A DNA stretch of 64,000 nt from positions 372,001 through 436,000 of the forward strand of contig CAVZQP010000001.1 of NCBI GenBank assembly GCA_963777485.1. The letters are read 5' to 3'. A program made the position numbers and the translations under genes. The notes under the pieces were generated by a model. The model saw only the letters and a program-made list of their open reading frames with translations. It did not search any database and was not told the origin of the DNA. The stretch comes from Bog-473 sp963777485 (GTDB lineage Bacteria; Actinomycetota; Acidimicrobiia; Acidimicrobiales; RAAP-2). Below are positions 9,172 to 17,842 of the stretch, piece after piece; the first letter of the stretch is position 1, and each line of letters begins with the position of its first letter.

Positions 9172-10478
9172 CGCCATGACGCGCCCGGCGTCCGCAGAAA
9201 GCCGAGCAGCTGTGCCGCCTCGGCCCGGCTGAGCTCGGAGAGTTCCGGCTTGCCGAATCGGTTGAAGATCACTGCGTGCTCGATGTCCTTGCTGTAGCCG
9301 GCGTTGGCGATGCCGTCCCGGAGGATCTCGAGTTGGCGGTCCGAGACCGGTCCGACCGGGCGTGTCCGGGCGATGGTTTCGGGATCCGCGTACTTCAGGC
9401 CGCCACGCATGTCGTTGCTCACGGCGATCCGCTCGACCTGCTCCTCTTCCCTCTCGGGGGGGCACAGCTCGTCTGGGACCGCCTCGGGTGCGACGTGCCC
9501 ACACAGGTCCCTGAACAGCGCGCGCACGAGACGGATTCTCTCCGTCATGTCCGCCGCCGGCCTCCGATATGCCCCCTTCACCTGCTCCACGAGGGGAGCG
9601 AAGGATCTCAGGGCATCCTCTGGACCGACCATCTTGCTCGCCACGTTTTGGATGAAGGGATCTCGATGAAAGTTGTCGAGCGACATGAAACGCCCGAAGC
9701 GCGTGCGGCCGAACCGCAGGTTCACTGACATCGCGTCCTCGAGGTACTCGATGTGGTGCCACGCCAGCATCGGTATGTAGATGGTCTCGCCCGGCTCGAG
9801 GATCGTGTGGTACCCGTCGGCCCGCGCGATGTGTTCGAGCTTCTCGTCATGCTCCATCGCCTCGAGGTAGAGCCCGGCGAGAGACGGGCGTGAATACGGG
9901 CCGTCCAGCGTACGGAGGTGCAGCGCTGAAGCCGGGTCGAACAACACGACCCGCTTGCGTCCGTAGATCTCGTGGAGAAGGACCTGGCGTTGGTCTCCGT
10001 CGAAGTGGAGATGCGCGACGTTCCCGGCGTTCCCGATGAAAGTGTTCGTCGTCAGGTCGAAGTCGCCGTACTTCTTGGGCAGTCCGAAGATCTCGTCGGC
10101 ATCGGAACGTGTCGCCGTGTTCGCCTCCGTGCACACGGCTGGCAAGCGAAACGTAGCGAGGATACGGGCCGGGGTCTCGTACTCCGTGCAGCACAAGCGT
10201 GACGACGGATTGGTTCGGACGAGCTCGATGTAGTCGGCGAACTCCATGACCACCGGTTCGTCCGGCCGGGTTTTGCCTTCGGCGCTGGCGTACTCCTCTT
10301 GGAGCAGGATGGGTATCGCTCCCCAGGCGTGCAGCGCGTCCCCGACCGTTGCGATGGCCGCGATCTCTTGTGTTGCGAAAAGATCGGTGATCACGACGGG
10401 GCGGCGCCTGAACACGTACTCGCGCAGGAAATCCCCGATGGCTGGCATCGAGATTCTCGGGATCTCTCTGGGGGGCAT
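9168..10478 (-). CDS. JmjC/cupin-8-type Fe(II)/2-oxoglutarate oxygenase
   Basis: A 436-residue protein with a JmjC-like barrel. The metal triad is visible: His158-Phe-Asp160 in AHLHFDGDQ and a distal His at 241/242 in MLAWHHIEYL, preceded by GETIYIP, the usual cupin turn before the last ligand. The N-terminus (RRRPVVITDLF) matches the entry strand of cupin-8 proteins. The roughly 150-residue C-terminal tail after the barrel is longer than in minimal family members and its role is unknown. Relatives hydroxylate amino-acid side chains in proteins or in peptide antibiotics. Its operon with a methyltransferase, facing a peptide synthetase, suggests a tailoring hydroxylase. A housekeeping protein hydroxylase cannot be excluded. 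Confidence 0.85.
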   Translation of the reverse strand: MPPREIPRISMPAIGDFLREYVFRRRPVVITDLFATQEIAAIATVGDALHAWGAIPILLQEEYASAEGKTRPDEPVVMEFADYIELVRTNPSSRLCCTEYETPARILATFRLPAVCTEANTATRSDADEIFGLPKKYGDFDLTTNTFIGNAGNVAHLHFDGDQRQVLLHEIYGRKRVVLFDPASALHLRTLDGPYSRPSLAGLYLEAMEHDEKLEHIARADGYHTILEPGETIYIPMLAWHHIEYLEDAMSVNLRFGRTRFGRFMSLDNFHRDPFIQNVASKMVGPEDALRSFAPLVEQVKGAYRRPAADMTERIRLVRALFRDLCGHVAPEAVPDELCPPEREEEQVERIAVSNDMRGGLKYADPETIARTRPVGPVSDRQLEILRDGIANAGYSKDIEHAVIFNRFGKPELSELSRAEAAQLLGFLRTPGASWR

Positions 10479-10551
10479 GAGTCAGGATCAGGCGGGATCG
10501 CCGGGCTCGGCGTAGGCGACAGCCCGGCCGTCGCGCGTCGTTCCCCGGAGG

Positions 10552-12823
10552 TTAACTGGCCGACGCCATTCCCACGACAGGCTTGTTGAGAGGGGTGCCG
10601 CCCATGGAGCCGCTGAACCCAGCGTCACCGTAGGTGAAGATGCCGCCGTCGGACGCAACCAGCCAGTAACCGCCACCGTCGGTGGTCGTGGCCATGCCGA
10701 CGACGGGCTTGTTGAGCGCGATGGCGCCGGTCGACCCGTGGAATTGCGCGTCGCCGTAGCCGAAGATCCCGCCGTCGGACGCCACGAGCCAGTAGCCGAG
10801 CCCGTCCGGCGTCGCCGCCATGCCGACCACGGGCTTGTTGAGCGGTGTGGCGCCTGTGGAGCCGTGGAAGCCGGCATCGCCGTAGCTGAAGATCCCGCCG
10901 TCGGACGCCACGAGCCAGTAGCCGAGCCCGTCGTGGGTGGTCGCCATGCCGACGATCGGCTTGTTGAGCGGCATGCCACCGGTGGAACCGTAGAACTTGG
11001 CGTCGCCGAAGCTGAAGACGCCGCCGTCGGAGGCGACCTCCCAGTAACCGCCGCCGTCAGGCGTGGCCGCCATGCCGACGATGGGCGCATTGAGCGGCTT
11101 GCCGCCCTCTGACCCGAAGAACTGGGCCCCGCCATAGCTGAAGATGCCGCCGTCGGACGCAACGAACCAGTAGCCGTTGCGCGACGACGTGGACGCCATC
11201 CCCACGACGGGCCTGTTCAATCGAATGCTGCCGGTGGAGCCGTAGAACTGTGCGTTGCCGAAGGAGAAGATCCCGCCGTCTGACGCCACCATCCAATAGG
11301 ACGAGTTGGGCGGGGCCGGCGGCGGCGGTGACGGCGGCCCGGGTATGCCGGCCGAGCCGTAGAACGCAACGACCTGGTCGCTGTTCGGCGCCAGCAGGAG
11401 CCCGTCGCCCACGGACGGGGTGGGGAAGTGGTTGGCCTGGCCGCCCAGCGACACCTGCTCGAGGGCTTGCCCATTGGCCGGGTTGAGCCCGTACAGGGTG
11501 GACCCGCCGATGGACCAGACGAGCCCGCCCGCGGTGATCGGCGGGCCGTGCGCGCCGCTCGAGGTTTGCCACGCCACGCCCAGCGGGCTGGTCTGGATCG
11601 CCTCCAATGCGCTTGCCACAGGGCACGTACACCACGGTCCCCGCGATGGCGTCGCCGCCGTCGGAGTCGCTCCCGCAGGCGCTGATCTGGCGAGCCGAAC
11701 TGGCCATCGATCCCTCCAAGCGAGGCCTGGTTCAGCAGGTAGGCGTGGGACGACTTGCCGACCTGCAGGGCGGTGCCATTGGACAGCAGCGCCGGCGGGC
11801 TCGAGCCGAGGTCCAAGTCGGTTCCGGAGTTGTCGGAAGACCAGGTCGACGGCGCGAACTACTGCGTGCGAGGGCCAGCCCGGGCGACAGCTCGAGCACG
11901 GAGTCGCTGAAGTCGTACGGCAGCGACGAAGAGCCGTTGCCCGTCGCCGCCCAGATGTTGCCGGCGCGCGTCGACCTCGGGCGCCGCCCCGCCCTCCAGA
12001 CGGCCCCGTCGTTGCCGATCGGCACCGCCTGGTAGTAGCCGGGCGACCCGCCGCCCTCGGGCACCGAGACGACCCAGCCGCTGTAGCTCGAGCAGTCGCC
12101 ATCGTTGCCGCCGATAGCCGAAGACGACGTTCCCGTTGCTCAGGTTGAGCCCGGTGCGCTGCAGGATGGCGGGCGTCGTGTTGCCCAGGTGGGTCGACGG
12201 CCTCGGTCGATCATGGTGGAGCCCGTGTAGATGTTCAGCCCGACGAGCACGTGGGCCGGGACGCCGAAGGCGTCGCCGTCGGCGACGGCGAAGATCTCAC
12301 CGCGGCCCACGTCCACGACAGGCGTGCCCGTGATGCCGACCGTCGGGCTGATGTCGCCGGCACAGGGCGAGGTTCCCGACCCGTTCGATGGCACCGGGGT
12401 CCCCACGTGACTCGACCAAAGGACGGCGCCCGTGTTCGCCGCCAACGCGTAGATCGTGTCGTTCTCCGTCGCCACGAAGACCCGGCCGGTGGCCTCGAGC
12501 GGTTCTCCGTACACCTGGCCGTCGAGCACGGGTGACGTCCACGCGTGGTTCGGCGGCGAGAACGTGACGCCGGAGAGGTCAGCTCCCGTGCCGAGCGCGT
12601 TCCCGTGGTACACCGTCCACGACGTGGTGGCGTCGACGTGCGGCTGGGCGCTCGCCGCGGCGGGGATGTGTGCCGTTCCGACGAAAACAAGAACACCGAG
12701 CGCGAGTGCGAGCGAGCAGGTACCCAACGATCGCGAAGCGCGTGGCCTTGTCCAGATCCCCAAGAGTCCGTTCCCTCCGCTCGCAGCCGGCTTTCTGCGC
12801 AAGCTAACGCGCCACCGCTGCAC
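10552..12823 (-). pseudogene. Secreted PQQ-like propeller plus six VASDGGIF repeats, broken by many frame changes
   Basis: The N-terminal part (12823 to about 12210) has a basic start, a hydrophobic signal segment (SLALALGVLVFVG) and PQQ-type propeller sequence such as RVFVATENDTIYAL. Recognisable propeller sequence then continues by hopping between all three frames: NTTPAILQRTGLNLSNG, NDGDCSSYSGWVVSVPEG, AATGNGSSSLPYDFSDS, DLDLGSSPPALLSNGTAL, GGDAIAGTVVYVPC. It then settles into one clean frame from about 11590 to the stop. At least six frame changes fall in roughly 620 bp. Each fragment remains well conserved, which suggests either very recent inactivation or local sequence errors. The intact 3' part carries the six-unit repeat array. 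The true start is uncertain; a TTG near 12772 is possible. Confidence 0.75.
10555..11298 (-). repeat. Six tandem 42-residue VASDGGIF units (array 1)
   Basis: Five full units and a final 38-residue unit, period 126 nt. The consensus is YWLVASDGGIFSYGDAxF followed by YGSTGxxxLNKPVVGM and a variable ATPDGGG turn. Six short units of four-strand size are consistent with a six-bladed beta-propeller or similar closed repeat domain; the fold is inferred. Confidence 0.9.
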
Positions 12824-12904
12824 AGTCGATGCACTGAGCTCGCTAACCGCCGTTGCGGGCCACCGCCGACGTCGAGCGGACGCGGCCGAGACGATGGACG
12901 AGCG

Positions 12905-14533
12905 CTACGACGCCGACGAAGTCCCCGCCGGCGCTGCCGTCACGATCGCGGTCGCCCAGGTGTAGTCGGGCTTCCCGCTCGGCGAGCGCTCCACTGCGTC
13001 CACCACGTGGAGCCGGCGCGGCACTTTGTAGCCCGCCACGAAATCCCGGCAGTGCGCCTGGAGCGCCTCGAGTGACGGTGCCGTATGCCCGGCTCGGGGC
13101 TGCACGATGGCCGCCACCGTCTGGCCCCACCGTTCGTCCGGCGCGCCGCACACGATCGCGTCCATGACGTCGGGGTGCGAGCGCACGGCCGATTCGACTT
13201 CCTCGGGGAAGATCTTCTCGCCACCCGAATTGATGACGATCGACCCACGTCCGAGCAACGTGATCGATCCGTCCTCTTCCACCGTGGCGTAGTCACCGGG
13301 CATCACGTAGCGCGTTCCCCGCACCGAGATGAACACCTCGGCCGTCTTCTTCGGGTCGTTGTAGTAGCCGACCGGGATGTCACCTGACCGGGCGATCTTG
13401 CCGATCACGCCCGACCCCGGTGCCACGGGCTCCAGGTTCTCGTCGAACACCACCGTCTGACCGAGCAAGTGCACGGTAGGTCCGCTCTTCATCGCGGTGT
13501 TCCCGGCCGTCACGACAGTCATCCCGTTGTTGCCCCCCTCCGACGAGCCGATGGCGTCGGTGATCACCAGGTGGGGGAGTCGCTCGAAGAACTGGTCCTT
13601 CACCGGGGCGGAGAACAACGCGGCCGACGACACCACCGCCAGCAGTGAGGACAGGTCGTACGCCGAGGCCTCGGGCGCATCAAGCTGCTCCACCAGGGGC
13701 TTCCCCATGGCGTCGCCGGTGATCATCACCGAATTCACGCCCTCCTGGCCGACCAGCCGCCAGACCGCATCGGGGTCGAACTTGGCTATCAGCACGATCT
13801 TGGAGCCGACGAAGCTCTGACCCATCACGGACCACTGCGTCGCCCCGTGCATCAGCGGCGCCACCGGCAGGTGCACCATCCCACCGCCGGCGCCCTTCTC
13901 GATCAAGACGGAAGGGTCGGTCATCCGCGTGTTCGTCACGGGGTCGGTCCCGCCGCCGAGCGCGTAGAAGACGTCCTCGTGGCGCCACACCACGCCCTTG
14001 GGCATCCCGGTCGTGCCGCCCGTGTAGAGGATGTAGAGGTCGTCGCCCGAACGCGGCTCGAAGTCCCGCGCCGACGACTGGCCCGACAATGCCGCCTCGA
14101 ACTCCTCCGAACCCGGTGCCGCCTCGGCGTCGGACCCGTCCTCGATCACCACCAACTCCCGCAGGTCCGGCAGCTCCGGCGCCAGCGCGGCGACCAAGGG
14201 CGAGAACTCGCGCGCGTACACGAGCGCCTTCAGGTCTGCGTTGGTCAGCAGGTAGCGAAGCTCGTCCTTGACGTAGCGGTAGTTGATGTTGATCCACACC
14301 GCCCGTAGCTTGAAGACGGCCCACGCGGTCTCGACCCACTCCACGGAGTTGTAGGCGTAGATCCCGACGTGGTCCCCCGGCCCGATGCCCCGGCCGGCGA
14401 GATAGTGCGCCAGCTGGTTGGCGCGCGCCTCCATCTGCGCGTACGTCCGCCGCTGGCCGTCCGCCACCAGGTACTCCCGTTCGGGGTAGGCGTCGACGGC
14501 CGCCTCGAACAGGTTGGCGAGGTTGAACTCCAT
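12905..14533 (-). CDS. Fatty/steroid acyl-CoA synthetase, FadD family
   Basis: A 542-residue member of the adenylate-forming superfamily that would activate a carboxylic acid to its CoA thioester. The P-loop is YTGGTTGMPKG near residue 170, the middle signature is DAIGSSEGG, and the C-terminal hinge and core read GDYATVEEDG, then LLGRGSIVINSGGEKIFPEEVE. That last block is typical of the actinobacterial FadD group that includes ligases for cholesterol side-chain acids. The C-terminal catalytic Lys is in SPSGKPDY. It is transcribed alone, 81 bp from the broken repeat gene. The substrate is not readable from sequence. Confidence 0.9.
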   Translation of the reverse strand: MEFNLANLFEAAVDAYPEREYLVADGQRRTYAQMEARANQLAHYLAGRGIGPGDHVGIYAYNSVEWVETAWAVFKLRAVWININYRYVKDELRYLLTNADLKALVYAREFSPLVAALAPELPDLRELVVIEDGSDAEAAPGSEEFEAALSGQSSARDFEPRSGDDLYILYTGGTTGMPKGVVWRHEDVFYALGGGTDPVTNTRMTDPSVLIEKGAGGGMVHLPVAPLMHGATQWSVMGQSFVGSKIVLIAKFDPDAVWRLVGQEGVNSVMITGDAMGKPLVEQLDAPEASAYDLSSLLAVVSSAALFSAPVKDQFFERLPHLVITDAIGSSEGGNNGMTVVTAGNTAMKSGPTVHLLGQTVVFDENLEPVAPGSGVIGKIARSGDIPVGYYNDPKKTAEVFISVRGTRYVMPGDYATVEEDGSITLLGRGSIVINSGGEKIFPEEVESAVRSHPDVMDAIVCGAPDERWGQTVAAIVQPRAGHTAPSLEALQAHCRDFVAGYKVPRRLHVVDAVERSPSGKPDYTWATAIVTAAPAGTSSAS

Positions 14534-14631
14534 CCGCCGAGATTAGAACAGGTTCTCGTTCTGCGCTCAACCGCGGGACGTGCCGCCGATCGGTCAGACG
14601 GCCGCTTCCGGCTGACCGATCGGCGACGCCG

Positions 14632-16605
14632 CTACCCCGTGATGCCCACGATCGGCTTGTTGAGCGGCTGACCTCCGCGCGAGCCATAGAAGGGCGGTCC
14701 CGCGGGACCCGTGGGGAAGCTGAAGATGCCGCCGTCGGCCGCCCCGAGGTAGTAACCCGCGCCTCCGGCAGTGACTGTCATGCCGACGACCGGCTGGTTG
14801 AGCTTCATTGCGCCCGTCGAGCCGTAGAACATCGGTCCGCTCGGTCCCGTTGGGAAGGAGAAGATCCCGCCGTCGGAAGCGACGAGGTAGTACTGACCGG
14901 CCGGCGTGACGGCCATGCCCACCACCGGCTTGTTCAGCGTGATGGAGCCCGTCGAGCCCAGGAAGGGCGGACCGGAGGGACCAGTCGGGAACGAGAAGAT
15001 GCCGCCGTCGGAGGCGACTTCGTAGTAGCCGTTGCCGTTGGGGGTGGCCGCGATGCCGACGATGGGCTTGTTCAGCGGTTGGCCGCCCATGGACCCGTAG
15101 AAGGGGGCGTCGCCGTAGTTGAAGACACCTCCGTCGGATGCAACGAGCCAGTAGCCGCCGCCATCGGGCGTCACTGCCATGCCGACCACCGGCTTGTTGA
15201 GATGGATCGACCCGGTCGACCCATAGAACTTGGCCGAGCCGAAGTTGAAGATCCCGCCGTCGGAGGCGACGAGGTAGTAGCCGTCACCGGCGGGCATCGT
15301 CGCCATGCCGACGATCGGGGCGTTGAGCGGCGAGCCGCCCATCGACCCGAGGAACGGAGCGCCACCGCCCGAGCTTGGCCCGTAGTTGAAGATCCCGCCG
15401 TCGGAGGCCACGAACCGGTACCCGCTGCGAGCGATCGGAGCCATCGCCTGCAGGGGGAGAGCCGTGGTCGGGGTCATCTGTGCCACACCGACCGCTACGC
15501 AGGCCCAGTCGGTGAGGCAGTCGTCGGCGATGTAGTAGTCGGCCGTGGATGACGGCGGACCGGCTGGAACTGTCGCCTCGGACCAGGTCTGACCGTCGAA
15601 GGTGAGCGCTTGCGGTGCGTTGAGCGACGCTCCGGCATCGCCGACCGCGGTGCACGACGTCGCGCTGAAGCAGCTGACCCCGATCAGTCTTCCCCCTCCC
15701 GTGGGTGTGGGGACGGTGGCCAGCGCCCAAGCCGACCCGTTCCAGATCTGAACGACGTTGAGATTCGCATTGCCTCCGACCGCGGTGCAGAAGCTCAGTC
15801 CTGCACAGGAGACACTGGCGAACGCGTAGTTCTGTGAGGGGCTGACGCTGGGGACCGATGTCACGGCCCACGCAGTACCGTTCCATGTTTCGGCCAAGGG
15901 CGAACTGTTGGCCCCCCCAACAGCCATGCACGACTGGTTCGTCGGACACGACACGCCATTGAAGTACCCCTGGGTTATCCCCGAAGGATTCGGGAGGGTC
16001 GTGGGCGTCCACGTCGAGCCGTTCCACTGCTCGAGGTAGGGGGTTGTGGCGGTCCCGCCTGCGGCCATGCAGAAAGTCGTGCTCGTGCAGGAGACGTCGT
16101 AGAGGTAGTTGTCCGAGGTCGGCGCCACCGTGCCCTGCACCACGCTCCACGCGCTTCCGTTCCACTGCTCGATGAGCGACGTGTAGTTGGTCGTGCCGTT
16201 GAAATACGCATACCCGTCTGCAATGCAGAAGTTGATGGTGACGCATGAGACACCGGCGAGAACGACTCCTCCCGGCGAGGTCGGCAACGCTGGCATGGTG
16301 AGAGGCGTCCAGGTCGACCCGTTCCACATTTCAGCGGTCGTGGCGGCACTGCTGGGGTAGAACCCGTTTCCGACCGCCATGCAGAACACGGATGTCACGC
16401 ACGAGACGCCTGTATCCGTGTTCGTCGCGTTCGCGGTCGCTGTGGTCGGCATCGTCGTCCAGTGCGAGGCGCTCACCTGGGCCGGCGCCGTGAGGGCGTG
16501 GGGGCGGGCCGCCGCACTGGATGCGCTTCCCTCGATCAGCGACAGCGGCAGTGCCATCAATACCATGGCGAATCCAGCCGTGAGGACCCGAACCGCTACT
16601 CGCAT
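14632..16605 (-). CDS. Secreted repeat protein: Cys-pair/WNGS modules then six VASDGGIF units
   Basis: A 657-residue exported protein. The signal peptide is basic-hydrophobic (MRVAVRVLTAGFAMVLMALP) with Ala-rich cleavage region near residue 35. About seven modules of roughly 50 residues follow, each with VSC-x5-7-C and AVG, then a WNGSxW strand; the Cys pairs may form disulfides outside the cell. The C-terminal third is the same 42-residue repeat family as in its neighbour, with a few units expanded by SFPTGPSGPPF insertions. No catalytic motif is visible. A role in cell-surface adhesion or carbohydrate binding is plausible but unsupported. The gene is intact, unlike the related one upstream. 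Confidence 0.85.
   Translation of the reverse strand: MRVAVRVLTAGFAMVLMALPLSLIEGSASSAAARPHALTAPAQVSASHWTTMPTTATANATNTDTGVSCVTSVFCMAVGNGFYPSSAATTAEMWNGSTWTPLTMPALPTSPGGVVLAGVSCVTINFCIADGYAYFNGTTNYTSLIEQWNGSAWSVVQGTVAPTSDNYLYDVSCTSTTFCMAAGGTATTPYLEQWNGSTWTPTTLPNPSGITQGYFNGVSCPTNQSCMAVGGANSSPLAETWNGTAWAVTSVPSVSPSQNYAFASVSCAGLSFCTAVGGNANLNVVQIWNGSAWALATVPTPTGGGRLIGVSCFSATSCTAVGDAGASLNAPQALTFDGQTWSEATVPAGPPSSTADYYIADDCLTDWACVAVGVAQMTPTTALPLQAMAPIARSGYRFVASDGGIFNYGPSSGGGAPFLGSMGGSPLNAPIVGMATMPAGDGYYLVASDGGIFNFGSAKFYGSTGSIHLNKPVVGMAVTPDGGGYWLVASDGGVFNYGDAPFYGSMGGQPLNKPIVGIAATPNGNGYYEVASDGGIFSFPTGPSGPPFLGSTGSITLNKPVVGMAVTPAGQYYLVASDGGIFSFPTGPSGPMFYGSTGAMKLNQPVVGMTVTAGGAGYYLGAADGGIFSFPTGPAGPPFYGSRGGQPLNKPIVGITG
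14635..15420 (-). repeat. Six tandem VASDGGIF units (array 2)
   Basis: Six units ending at the C-terminus. Units 1, 4, 5 and 6 carry 4-5 extra residues after the GGIF strand (for example PTGPSGPP), so the period varies from about 42 to 47 residues. Unit 6 is the most degenerate (GAADGGIF). Confidence 0.9.
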
Positions 16606-16714
16606 GCCTGCCTCCCCAACCGTCGGTGTGCGCCGTGCGCGACGTCAGGCGCTTCTTCTAGCACGTTGGGGCCCAAGCCCGCGTGGAATCGTCCGCCCCA
16701 AGTACAGTCTCGGG

Positions 16715-17164
16715 ATGGCTTACCCCACTGCCGCATCCCGCGACATCACCGCGCCCGCCGACAAGGTCTGGGGTCTGGTCGCCGACCTTCCCCGGATGGG
16801 CGAGTGGTCGCCCGAGAACGCCGGCGGCAAGTGGGTCAAGGGTGCGACCGGCCCCGCGCTCGGCTCCGTCTTCAAGGGCACGAACAAGAACGGCATCAGG
16901 CGCTGGTCGACCACGGTCACCGTGGTCGGGTGCGAGCCCGCCAAGCTGTTCGAGTTCGCGGTGACCTCGGGCCCGCTCGAGGTGGCCAACTGGCGCTACG
17001 AGTTCGAGGAGACCGAGGCCGGCTGCCGGGTGACCGAGTCCTGGGTCGACAAGCGCAAGCCGTGGTTCGCCACCATCGCCCGCGTCATGGGCGATCACAG
17101 TGCGGGCGCTGCGGAGCGCCAGATGGCGCAGACGCTCGACAACCTGGCCAAGGCCGCCGAATAG
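16715..17164 (+). CDS. SRPBCC-fold protein (polyketide cyclase/dehydrase-like)
   Basis: A 149-residue protein with the helix-grip fold pattern: an opening strand RDITAPADKVWGLVADL, then the WSPEN...GGKW turn, a central strand-rich part and a long C-terminal helix (AAERQMAQTLDNLAKAAE). Such proteins bind hydrophobic ligands in a deep cavity, and many are uncharacterised. The ATG at 16715 is chosen because the family motif begins five residues in. It is flanked by acyl-CoA ligase genes, so a role with lipid or steroid intermediates is possible. It converges with the PaiB-like gene, with 5 bp between the stops. Confidence 0.85.
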   Translation: MAYPTAASRDITAPADKVWGLVADLPRMGEWSPENAGGKWVKGATGPALGSVFKGTNKNGIRRWSTTVTVVGCEPAKLFEFAVTSGPLEVANWRYEFEETEAGCRVTESWVDKRKPWFATIARVMGDHSAGAAERQMAQTLDNLAKAAE

Positions 17165-17169
17165 CCCGC

Positions 17170-17805
17170 CTACCCGCCGGCCTCCAGCCGGCGCAACACG
17201 TGCTCCGCCGCCGCCTCGTCACCCGGACCGCCCCGCTCGTTGAGCCGCGCCACGACGGCCCGCCTGTGCGCCGCGTCGACGTTCCCGCCGTATTTGAACT
17301 TGGCGAGCACCTGCGAGACGCGGACTTCTATCCCGAGGATGCCCATCAGCTTCGCCGCATGGACCTCCGCCGGGTCCGTCACCGGCTCCTCGGGCTGGAA
17401 CGTCGAGAGCTGGCGTCGCAGGATCTCCGCGACGCTCCCGGGCGCCACCCGCTCGTCGTGGACGCGTGCCTCCCCCAGGAGCTGCACCGCGCCGTAGTAC
17501 GTCGTCGGGATCCCCAAAGCGGGATCCTCGTTTCCTATCGCCTTCCAACCAGACGGCACGAACGCCCAGTCGTCGGCCACGCTCAACACGACCCGCGAAT
17601 CCTCCGAGAGCGCGGCGAACACGGGGTTGGCGCGCACCAGATGCAACCACACCGTCGTGCCCGCCAGCACGAACTGCGTCGGCACCACCACGGGGAACTC
17701 ACGGTCGGGCCCGCCGCGTGCGACCAGGTGGCCGAAGGGATGGGCTGCGACAAAATCACGCCACTCGTTCTCACCCAGCGTCGCATCGACCGGGGCGACG
17801 AACAT
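17170..17805 (-). CDS. PaiB-like FMN-binding split-barrel protein
   Basis: A 211-residue protein matching the FMN_bind_2 (PaiB) family. The opening is MFVAP, and AAHPFGHLVA, VVVPTQFVL, LHLVRANPV and VVLSVADDWAFVPSGW fit the split-barrel core, with the conserved PTTYYGAVQLLGEA block about residue 100. PaiB was named as a negative regulator in Bacillus, but the fold is that of a flavin or heme protein, and the real function in most genomes is unknown. It ends 5 bp from the SRPBCC stop and starts 37 bp from the acyl-CoA ligase stop, so it may be co-transcribed with that ligase. Confidence 0.85.
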   Translation of the reverse strand: MFVAPVDATLGENEWRDFVAAHPFGHLVARGGPDREFPVVVPTQFVLAGTTVWLHLVRANPVFAALSEDSRVVLSVADDWAFVPSGWKAIGNEDPALGIPTTYYGAVQLLGEARVHDERVAPGSVAEILRRQLSTFQPEEPVTDPAEVHAAKLMGILGIEVRVSQVLAKFKYGGNVDAAHRRAVVARLNERGGPGDEAAAEHVLRRLEAGG

Positions 17806-17842
17806 CAGTGACCCCCTGGGACGTGCAACAAGGCCGAGCGCC

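Noticed and set aside
10555..11298. DNA-level tandem repeat considered as a CRISPR or mobile array
   Set aside because: The 126-nt period encodes degenerate protein repeats in frame, with no spacers or direct-repeat identity.
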